A DNA stretch of 64,000 bases, taken from positions 11,902 through 75,901 of the forward strand of contig JBCDIM010000013.1 of assembly GCA_038749105.1 (NCBI GenBank), in the 5' to 3' direction. Below, in pieces: positions 58,238 through 64,000 of the stretch. The notes below the pieces were generated by a model. It ran no database searches. It was given only the letters and a program-made list of their open reading frames with translations, and had not been told where the DNA came from. Origin of the DNA: JBCCOW01 sp038749105. Its GTDB lineage: Bacteria; Planctomycetota; Phycisphaerae; Phycisphaerales; Phycisphaeraceae. Made by a program: the position numbers and the translations under genes. Each line of letters opens with the position of its first letter. Position 1 is the stretch's first letter.

Positions 58238-58996
58238 CTACTGCTGAGAAGGGTTTGCGTTCATGCCGTTCGCGGGCTTGGTGAACAGGTAGAAGCCGAA
58301 CCCCATCGTCGATCGGCCCCAGCGGAGATAGCCGTCCAGCCATCTTCGGCTGTGCTGAATCCCGTGGGCGACTTGGGGATCGCCGGGTGCGGCGATCCCG
58401 CGTCGCTCGGCCATCAAGCGGTGTGACCATTCGAAGTGATCCCACTCGTCTTCGCTGCTGGTGGCGGCGTACATGGCGACGAGCCCGCGCTCCTCGACGA
58501 ACGAGACGTTGGCGGCGTGATCGCGGTAGACGCCGACCGGATCGCCGATCAACGCCAGGTACTCCGGCGACGGCGTCTGCTTCCAGTAGCTCTCACCGAT
58601 CAGGAGCTGCCCGCCGGGCTTGACCAGCCTGGTCATGGCCTCGATCGCGTTGGCGTAGGCCGGCTCACCCATGCCGAACGCATGGGTGGACCCCAGGCAG
58701 ACCGCCAGATCGAACGACTCGTCCGCGAGCTGCTCCTGCTGGATGTTGGCCTCGCGGAACTCGCATCGCGCTTCTCCGACCCTCTCCGAAGCGCTTTGGC
58801 GAGCACGTCGGATTTCGCCGGCGTCAATGTCAACGCCGAGGCCCGAAGCGCCGGTGGCCTCGATGACCCGCAGCAGGAACTCGCCACGCCCGCAGCCCAC
58901 GTCCAGCACATGACTGCTCGGCGCGAGGTCCAGCATCTCGATCAGCCGGTCGGCCTTCTCTGGGCTGATAGGGATGTTGAAGAGGGGTGCGTTCAA
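58238..58996 (-). CDS. class I SAM-dependent methyltransferase
   Basis: A 252-residue methyltransferase. SSHVLDVGCGRGEFLLRVIE is motif I (about residue 30), GLGVDIDAGEIRRAR motif II, FDLAVCLGSTHAF motif IV and LVKPGGQLLIGESYWKQTPSPEYL the post-II region. The YWKQ.P..EYL block is shared with UbiE-like small-molecule methyltransferases. Start TTG; no good Shine-Dalgarno sequence is seen. It lies 122 bases downstream of cobW on the same strand. Substrate unknown. Confidence 0.85.
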   Translation of the reverse strand: MNAPLFNIPISPEKADRLIEMLDLAPSSHVLDVGCGRGEFLLRVIEATGASGLGVDIDAGEIRRARQSASERVGEARCEFREANIQQEQLADESFDLAVCLGSTHAFGMGEPAYANAIEAMTRLVKPGGQLLIGESYWKQTPSPEYLALIGDPVGVYRDHAANVSFVEERGLVAMYAATSSEDEWDHFEWSHRLMAERRGIAAPGDPQVAHGIQHSRRWLDGYLRWGRSTMGFGFYLFTKPANGMNANPSQQ

Positions 58997-59118
58997 GTGC
59001 TTTGTGGCGGCTGGTCCGATGCGGCGAGGGTTTCAATGAGCGTCTGGTGACATCTTTCGATCGGCGTGGCGTGACTGTAGTGGCTGCGGAGAAACTTGCA
59101 GGCGGGTTGGGGACGGCG

Positions 59119-60186
59119 TCAATCGCTGGCGAGCGATCGGGCCATCGCCTGCCAGTCCAGTGCGCGGTCGATCTCGGCGAGCATCTGGGCCTCGTCCACC
59201 GCGCCGGGCTGGGTGATCCACTCCATGCGGTTGTCACGCCGGTGGGCGGAGGGGCGGAACGAGACCTCGCGGTTGGCGATCTCGATCGACTGCCAGCCGG
59301 ACTGGGTCTGGAACACGCCCTTGAGCCGAAGGACCCGGTTGTCGGCGATGCCCTGGTGACAGACCCGCATGAGGTTCACCATCAGGACCTCCTCGTCGAA
59401 TCGCCGATCGGCATCGATCACAAACCCGCCGGGGTGGATCGTGGGGTCGTGGTGGTGGTGATGGTCATGGTCGTGATCGTCGTGGTGATGGTCATGGTCG
59501 TGGTGTGCGTGCTCGTGGTGGTGAGCGTGATCATCATCCGCGTGGTCGTGCGGGGCGTGGTCACCGGTGGGCGGCTCGACCGAGGGCTTGAACACTTCGG
59601 GGGGCAGTTCGCCGTGCGCGGTGGTGATCACGCGGAGCTTCGGCGGGTCGAGCTGCTCAGCCCAGTGCCGGGCCCGCTCGATCTTGGCGTCCTTGGCCTG
59701 GTCGCAGCGGTTGAACACCAGGATGTCGGCCGACTCGTAGAACATCCGGTAGTAGCCCATCCGCTCGAAGGTTTCCTGGTCGAAGTCGCCGACGCTGAGC
59801 ATCGCGATGGCGGGCTCGAGGGAGATGCCCAGGTCTTGCTGGGTGCCGCGGAGCAGGTCGATGACCTGCGCGGGCGCGGCCATGCCGCTGGGCTCGATGA
59901 TGATCTGGTCGATGGCCGGGTCGTCGCTGAGCTGGCGGATGCGCTCGGGCAGCTCGGCGAGCATCGTGCAGCAGATGCAGCCGCCGGGCACGTTGAGCAC
60001 GGTGGTCGCCGGGGCCTCGGCCGCGAGGGTCGTGCTGTCGAGCCCGACGGGTCCGAAGTCGTTGACTAAGACGCCCACCCGCCGCTCAGACGCATTGTGC
60101 CGCAGGTACGCGAGGATCGCGGACGTCTTCCCAACGCCGAGCGGTCCGGCAACGATGTGGCAGGGGGTCTTCGCGGCTTGGGTCAT
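59119..60186 (-). CDS. CobW/COG0523-family GTPase, probable zinc metallochaperone
   Basis: G3E GTPase of 355 residues that probably delivers zinc to target proteins. Walker A GPLGVGKTS (about residue 14), the metal motif GGCICC (CxCC, about 68-73), a Walker-B-type EPSG, and the base motif NRCD (NKxD variant). Between the two domains lies a strongly His/Asp-rich loop (about 211-252) with more than twenty His, suited to metal storage or sensing. The C-terminal CobW_C domain follows. TAGCCT lies six bases before the ATG. Directly downstream of hisI, a zinc enzyme. Confidence 0.92.
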   Translation of the reverse strand: MTQAAKTPCHIVAGPLGVGKTSAILAYLRHNASERRVGVLVNDFGPVGLDSTTLAAEAPATTVLNVPGGCICCTMLAELPERIRQLSDDPAIDQIIIEPSGMAAPAQVIDLLRGTQQDLGISLEPAIAMLSVGDFDQETFERMGYYRMFYESADILVFNRCDQAKDAKIERARHWAEQLDPPKLRVITTAHGELPPEVFKPSVEPPTGDHAPHDHADDDHAHHHEHAHHDHDHHHDDHDHDHHHHHDPTIHPGGFVIDADRRFDEEVLMVNLMRVCHQGIADNRVLRLKGVFQTQSGWQSIEIANREVSFRPSAHRRDNRMEWITQPGAVDEAQMLAEIDRALDWQAMARSLASD

Positions 60187-60192
60187 GAGAGA

Positions 60193-60198
60193 AGGCTA
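60193..60198 (-). promoter_or_regulatory. -10 box (TAGCCT) of cobW-family gene
   Basis: Minus-strand TAGCCT ends six bases before the ATG at 60186, so the gene can be transcribed independently of hisI. Confidence 0.45.
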
Positions 60199-60272
60199 GG
60201 CCCGCCGGGCGTGAGCGGGTTGGCAAAGCGGTGGTGTACAGCGGGAAGAGGCGGGTCGGGTGGGTGGGGGGG

Positions 60273-60743
60273 TTAGAGCTTCGTGGGGTTCGGGGCGTCG
60301 CCGTAGACCGCTTGGGGGTCGAAGACCTTCTCGGTTTCGGTGAAGCCCAACGGCCCGCCGGCGTCGTCAGCCACCGGCACCGCCCGGTAGAAACACGACC
60401 GATACCCAACGTGGCAGCTCGCCCCGCCCTGCACATCGACCCGCAGCCAGACGCAGTCCTGATCGTCGTCGATCCGCATCTCGCGGACGATCTGCACCAG
60501 CCCGCTGGTCGCGCCCTTGTGCCAGAGGACCTCCCGGCTCCGGCTCCAGTACACCGCCTCGCCGAGCTCGATCGTCTTCTTCAACGCCTCCGCGTTCATG
60601 TAGGCGTGCATCAACACCTCGCCCGAGGTGAAGTCAGTAGTCACCACGGGGATCAGCCCGTGCTCATCGAACTTCGGGGCCAGCTCGTGGCCCTCTTCAA
60701 CTTGTTCAATACTCTGTCGGGGTGAAAAAGCGATGGCGTCCAT
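60273..60743 (-). CDS. hisI: phosphoribosyl-AMP cyclohydrolase
   Basis: Zinc-dependent cyclohydrolase of histidine biosynthesis, 156 residues. TSGEVLMHAYMNAEALKKTIELGEAVYWSRSREVLWHKGATSG is the substrate region, DDDQDCVWLRVDVQ the metal-site Asp cluster, and GASCHVGYRSCFYR the zinc Cys. No HisE domain is fused and no other his gene lies nearby. Start ATG 60743 with GGAGAA about nine bases upstream; the longer frame to 61184 has no homology. It is preceded by a palindromic operator and followed by a CobW-type zinc chaperone. Confidence 0.94.
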   Translation of the reverse strand: MDAIAFSPRQSIEQVEEGHELAPKFDEHGLIPVVTTDFTSGEVLMHAYMNAEALKKTIELGEAVYWSRSREVLWHKGATSGLVQIVREMRIDDDQDCVWLRVDVQGGASCHVGYRSCFYRAVPVADDAGGPLGFTETEKVFDPQAVYGDAPNPTKL

Positions 60744-60869
60744 CGTGGGTGTTCTCCGGGTTCGGGAACTGCAGTCTGCAGTTGGAGTGGGGGGGGATGG
60801 CCGAACGAGGGCTGGGTCGGAGCCCGAGCGGCACCAGGCATCCAGCCCACAGGTACGCGGGGTTCGGGT

Positions 60870-60908
60870 TAATGAGAATACGATCTCATTACGGCCGCCG
60901 GCAGTCAA
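60870..60908 (-). promoter_or_regulatory. palindromic operator with -35 box upstream of hisI
   Basis: TAATGAGA-atacga-TCTCATTA (60870-60891) is a perfect 8-bp dyad in an otherwise GC-rich region. On the minus strand, TTGACT (60908-60903) stands eleven bases before it, so the dyad covers the expected -10 position. The half-site resembles Fur-family boxes. Zur control of hisI and cobW is inferred. Confidence 0.5.
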
Positions 60909-60980
60909 CTCGCCAGATTGAGCCGGACTTCTTCGGTGGAGGATTGCGCGGCCGCAGCAAACCACCCCGCGGAGTCCGCC

Positions 60981-61010
60981 TTGACCCGTTAGCCTGACCA
61001 CGAGAGATAT
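60981..61010 (+). promoter_or_regulatory. sigma70-like promoter of gene 61030
   Basis: TTGACC (60981-60986), 18-base spacer, AGATAT (61005-61010), about 20 bases before the ATG at 61030, which also has GGAG upstream. Confidence 0.45.
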
Positions 61011-61029
61011 CCCTGTCGGAGCCACACCC

Positions 61030-61713
61030 ATGCAAGCCCCTGAGCCCAGGCATCGCAACGCTTCACGTCTGTCATTCTGGCTACTGCTGTCGGTCTTTCT
61101 GCTCGCCATGCCGATCGGCACGCACGCCCAACCCGCAGACGACCCGCCGAAGCGTGCCGCCTCCATGGGCCCCCTCGCCAACACACTGCTCTACGGCCAG
61201 GAGGACCAGGGCCCCTGGCAAGGCCAGACCGACGGCAACGGCTACCGGCTGATCAACCCCGCCGACGCCAACGCCATCACCTATTTCTACCTCAACGCCC
61301 CGCCCCAGGACCCCGGCCCACGCAGCGTCGAGGTCAAGACCGCCCTCATCCAGGGCGACGGCAGCACCGGCCTCATCTACGGCTTCACCGACCAGCCCAA
61401 GCAGTACTTCCTCTACCTCATCGACCGCCAGGGCCAGCTCCGCATCCTCCACCGCCAGCCCGAAGGCGGCTTCAACGAGCTCTTCTCCGCCCGGCTCCAA
61501 GCCGACCGCGAAGACGCCCAACCCGCCCCCCAACCCGCCGGCCCGCGCCTCGTCACCCTCCGCCTCGTCGAAGACGCCGGCTCCGTCACCGCCTTCCTCA
61601 ACGACGCCAAGCTCCACACCTTCAACGCCCCCGCCCAGGGTGGCATCGGCATCGCCGCCGCCGGCCGCGTCGATGGCCTGTTCCTCGACTTCAAACTCCA
61701 CACCGCCAACTGA
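61030..61713 (+). CDS. exported jelly-roll domain protein (DUF1080-like)
   Basis: A 227-residue exported protein. The signal peptide covers about residues 1-34 (FWLLLSVFLLAMPIGTHA-Q). The rest resembles a concanavalin-like/DUF1080 beta-sandwich: NPADANAITYFYLNAPPQD, RSVEVKTALIQGDGSTGLIYGF, YFLYLIDRQGQLRILHR, LVTLRLVEDAGSVTAFLNDAKLHTF and GGIGIAAAGRVDGLFLDFKLH. Such domains bind or cleave glycans, but no catalytic residues are assigned. It shares its upstream region with hisI in divergent orientation. Confidence 0.72.
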   Translation: MQAPEPRHRNASRLSFWLLLSVFLLAMPIGTHAQPADDPPKRAASMGPLANTLLYGQEDQGPWQGQTDGNGYRLINPADANAITYFYLNAPPQDPGPRSVEVKTALIQGDGSTGLIYGFTDQPKQYFLYLIDRQGQLRILHRQPEGGFNELFSARLQADREDAQPAPQPAGPRLVTLRLVEDAGSVTAFLNDAKLHTFNAPAQGGIGIAAAGRVDGLFLDFKLHTAN

Positions 61714-61887
61714 ATCAGCACGACACGACGCCGCTCACGCAGCGTCCACCGCAAGCGTGACACGTTGTGACGCTTCCGGATGCCCTATCCGAGCCCTGCT
61801 TGTGTCAGCGGCGTGTTGAAACGCTTGCCGAATGGTCGGCCCATCGTACCGGCCGAAGGGTTAAAGAACCGTTTTCGGAGGTGATGA

Positions 61888-62016
61888 ATGACCCGGTACG
61901 CCTATCTCTTGTTGACCCTGCTCGCGATCGCGGCGGTTGATTCCGCCCGCCCCACGCTGAGCGAACCCATCAAAAAGGCTGCCCTCGGCGTGAGCAAACA
62001 CGCGATCCCCATCTGA
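61888..62016 (+). CDS. 42-residue membrane or exported peptide
   Basis: A short gene with one of the best Shine-Dalgarno sequences of the window (GGAGGTGA six bases upstream of the ATG). The product starts MTRYAYLLLTLLAIAAVDSA, a single hydrophobic segment with a possible cleavage site, followed by a basic amphipathic tail (ARPTLSEPIKKAALGVSKHA). No family recognised. It may be a small exported or membrane-anchored peptide. It stands alone between a secreted protein gene and an AraC gene. Confidence 0.5.
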   Translation: MTRYAYLLLTLLAIAAVDSARPTLSEPIKKAALGVSKHAIPI

Positions 62017-62085
62017 CCTCCAGGCACCGATCGCAACGTGCTGCCAAACGCGGGGACCGCACCCATGCAGACACGCTGAGGCCGC

Positions 62086-63222
62086 TTAATCCGTCAGCCA
62101 CCGGAGCATCTCATCGACCGATCTGCGGTGGTGAGCGCCTTCAAGATCGGTCAGCCGAGCGAGAGGGCCAGGGCGTTCGACGGCTTCGGCCAGGTCCCGC
62201 GGCGTCAAGCCGTACGCCTCCTGAAACGCTCGGCGGAAGTGGCCCGAGCTGTTGAACCCGTAACGCGACCACATCGCCAGGATTTCCTGCGGCTCGCTGC
62301 GGCCGGACTTGATCGTCTCGAAGCACCGCTGCAGCCGCTGCCGACGCAGATACGCCTTCACACCGTTCTCTTCTCTGAACAGGCGGTACACGGTCGATCG
62401 GGAACAGCCGAACGCCTCGGCCAGCCGGTCGGGCCCGAGGTCCGGGTCGTCGTGGTGCCTGATGAGGTAAGCCTTCATCGCAGCGAGCAGGTGGCCGGTG
62501 GCGTGCTCGCCCTGGATCGGGGAGTGCCCGCCAAATGCGGCACCGATCATCCCGTCCAGGAGACCCAGCAACGCCTGGGCCAAGTCCCGGCCCTCGGTCG
62601 CGCTGGCCCCCGGCAGCTGCTCCCAGATCGACATCATCGCCCCCGAGAACAGCCGGCCCGTCGGCGTGTCCAGCTCCCAGTGGATCGCCGGCCGACGCTC
62701 ATAAAGCAGCACCGCCTTGGGCACCCGGGTCCGCGGGATCACCACCCCCAGCTTGTCCACCGTCTCGCTCACGGTCGAAAACGGGTGCGCCCAGTCCGCC
62801 AGCGTCACCCGGCCCGGGTCCATCACGTGCGTCTGATCGCCCAGGTGCCCCCGCTCGCCACCACTCAGCGGCAGGTGCAGCGTGATGTAATCCTGGTCCG
62901 AACCCCTCAGGTGGGCCGAGCTGCGCTGGTAGGTCGAAGGGGAAAAATAGTTCCGGCTAAACACCAGACCATCGACGAGATACCCCGTAAAGCCCGCCCG
63001 GAAAGCAGGCTCATCCCCGACAGGGGCCGTCTCGAAGATCGGCGCGACCGACTCCCGCCACGCCACCGCCGCCTCTTCGCCGTCCGCAGGATCCAGTGTC
63101 ACCCGCGGCAGCTGCCCGGCTGCCTCCAGCGGTTGCCCCGCCGCTTGTTCCGCCGTCCCGGGATGGTCTGACTCGTCGGCCAAGCCCCTGTTGTACGTCA
63201 GATTTCTGTTAATTAGTCGCAA
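62086..63222 (-). CDS. AraC-family regulator with N-terminal AraC-binding-like domain
   Basis: A regulator of up to 378 residues. A long N-terminal domain (FRAGFTGYLVDGLVFSRNYFSPSTYQRSS, DYITLHLPLSGGERGHLGDQTHVMDPGRVTLADWAHPFSTVSE) resembles AraC_binding_2 domains. The C-terminal HTH pair runs from about residue 255 (PDRLAEAFGCSRSTVYRLFREENGVKAYLRRQRLQRCFETI, then ILAMWSRYGFNSSGHFRRAFQEAYGLTPRDLAE). The start is unclear: TTG 63222 opens the frame and TTG 63183 is a plausible internal start. Direct repeats just upstream may be its own sites. Confidence 0.83.
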   Translation of the reverse strand: MRLINRNLTYNRGLADESDHPGTAEQAAGQPLEAAGQLPRVTLDPADGEEAAVAWRESVAPIFETAPVGDEPAFRAGFTGYLVDGLVFSRNYFSPSTYQRSSAHLRGSDQDYITLHLPLSGGERGHLGDQTHVMDPGRVTLADWAHPFSTVSETVDKLGVVIPRTRVPKAVLLYERRPAIHWELDTPTGRLFSGAMMSIWEQLPGASATEGRDLAQALLGLLDGMIGAAFGGHSPIQGEHATGHLLAAMKAYLIRHHDDPDLGPDRLAEAFGCSRSTVYRLFREENGVKAYLRRQRLQRCFETIKSGRSEPQEILAMWSRYGFNSSGHFRRAFQEAYGLTPRDLAEAVERPGPLARLTDLEGAHHRRSVDEMLRWLTD

Positions 63223-63231
63223 AATCTAGCT

Positions 63232-63265
63232 GTGAGACGTGACGCACGGATTTGCGAGACGTCAG
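63232..63265. promoter_or_regulatory. direct repeats GAGACGT spaced by 22 bases
   Basis: GAGACGT at 63234-63240 and 63256-63262, each preceded by TG and one base, sits two helical turns apart, upstream of the AraC gene and between it and the next divergent gene. Such spacing suits AraC-type half-sites. Confidence 0.4.
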
Positions 63266-63457
63266 GGCCGGCCTCCCGCCCAACGTGAAGTAAGGTTCAG
63301 TAAGCACTTATGCAGTCAGCCAGGCCACCCCCCCGGCCGCCGAGTCGCTGACCGCCCTCCGAAAACACCCAACCGGAGCACGGAGACAACGAACGATCGG
63401 TCTGTCCCCGCCCGGACACTCAGGCTCCCGTCACACGCTTCGAGCAGCAGCCCTACC

Positions 63458-64000
63458 ATGATGATCACACACCCCCGACCGAACCGACCGCTCACGCGGA
63501 CCCTCGCCCTGGCTGCCGCCACGCTGACGATGGTTCTCGAGAAGGCCCCGACCCACGCCCAACTCCCTTACGAGTTCGAGATCGTCGCCCAGGAAGGCGA
63601 CACCGTCGGCGGGCTCGCCGTCTCTGGCATCAGCGCAGCCCGCATCAACGACATCGGCGAGGTCGCCTTCTCCGGCGTCGCACCCGGATCCGTCTCCGCC
63701 GTCTGGTCCACGAGCTCGGTCCTCCTCGCCGAGGGGCAGGACATCGGCGGCGGCGTCATCCTCCCCGACTTCAGGCCGGTCACCTTCGATTTCAACAACG
63801 CCGGCGTGGCGGCTGTGTCCTCGAGCGGTTTCGGCGGCGACGGCGTCTTTACCTCCACGGGCACGGCGATCACGCCCGGCACCACCATCGACGGCGCGAC
63901 CATCTCCGGCAACTTCGACGTCAACGTCGCCCTGTCCAACAACGGCGATCTCGTCTTCATCGCCGATGTCGAGACCGCCCCGGGCGTCTTCACCACGACC
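63458..64000 (+). CDS. exported NxxGxxAF-repeat protein (truncated at window edge)
   Basis: The first 181 codons of a longer gene that runs off the right edge with no stop. The signal peptide is about residues 1-31 (LTRTLALAAATLTMVLEKAPTHA-Q). The body shows the NxxGxxAF tandem-repeat pattern of planctomycete choice-of-anchor proteins: NDIGEVAFSG, NNAGVAAVSS and NNNGDLVFIA. Such proteins often end in a PEP-CTERM tail, which would lie outside this window. It starts with two adjacent ATG codons. Probable surface protein. Confidence 0.7.
   Translation, partial: MMITHPRPNRPLTRTLALAAATLTMVLEKAPTHAQLPYEFEIVAQEGDTVGGLAVSGISAARINDIGEVAFSGVAPGSVSAVWSTSSVLLAEGQDIGGGVILPDFRPVTFDFNNAGVAAVSSSGFGGDGVFTSTGTAITPGTTIDGATISGNFDVNVALSNNGDLVFIADVETAPGVFTTT

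Noticed and set aside
60744..61184. Possible 147-residue N-terminal extension of HisI
   Set aside because: The extension has no homology, crosses the promoter/operator region and overlaps the start of the divergent secreted-protein gene. HisI homology begins at the ATG at 60743.
1..64000. tRNA or rRNA genes, riboswitches, prophage, insertion sequences
   Set aside because: No CCA-ended cloverleaf, rRNA core sequence, recognisable aptamer, transposase or phage structural gene was found in any intergenic gap or frame.

Overview
The window reads as a piece of chromosome from a high-GC planctomycete, most likely class Phycisphaerae. This is inferred from three PEP-CTERM secreted proteins, a pseudopilin with a short H...DG tail motif, an NxxGxxAF-repeat protein, the small planctomycete-type protein inside the 2-oxoacid:ferredoxin oxidoreductase locus, and a DUF5935-type O-antigen ligase. 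Sixty-four protein genes are supported. Two of them, of 43 and 42 codons, are very short. I found no rRNA, tRNA or CRISPR array, and no integrase, transposase or phage gene.

Layout. 1-8.7 kb: metallophosphoesterase, trpC, an MBL hydrolase with tsaD, an S41 protease, and korA-small gene-korB. 8.7-13.8 kb: secreted proteins (two lipoproteins, a planctomycete hypothetical, a GH10-like protein and two Cys-rich secreted proteins, one metallothionein-like). 13.9-20.9 kb: hslU, then a type IV pilus/type II secretion operon pilM-N-O-P-B. 21-27.3 kb: an exopolysaccharide operon (O-antigen ligase, radical SAM, methyltransferase, glycosyltransferase) with a divergent GT-C transferase. 27.3-32 kb: site-2 protease, MltA, pseudopilin and two PEP-CTERM paralogues. 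32.3-37.5 kb: cmk, plsC, two glycosyltransferases and two small proteins. 37.6-46 kb: ybaB, an ASCH-nadC-birA run, a TauE exporter, speA, a PEP-CTERM protein and carA. 46-50.3 kb: trypsin-like protease, SMUG-type glycosylase, and a GH4 gene facing an AraC regulator. 50.3-57 kb: tyrS, kelch protein, DUF502, hpf-ptsN-ptsH and proS. 57-58.2 kb: two AT-richer gene cassettes with an integron attC site. 58.2-64 kb: methyltransferase, zinc-chaperone-type CobW GTPase and hisI behind a palindromic operator, a secreted domain protein, a 42-residue peptide, an AraC regulator and a truncated secreted protein at the right edge.

Two themes cut across the window. First, at least ten genes have a -10-like box (YANNNT) exactly six bases upstream of the start codon. 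That implies leaderless transcripts and fixes several uncertain starts, including GTG starts. Second, several families of short palindromic or inverted repeats are scattered between genes. In two secreted-protein genes such a repeat has become part of the signal peptide coding sequence. The least expected system is the integron-type cassette pair at 57.1-58.2 kb. Its attC site folds with the canonical R and L stems and a single bulged base, but no integrase gene lies in the window.
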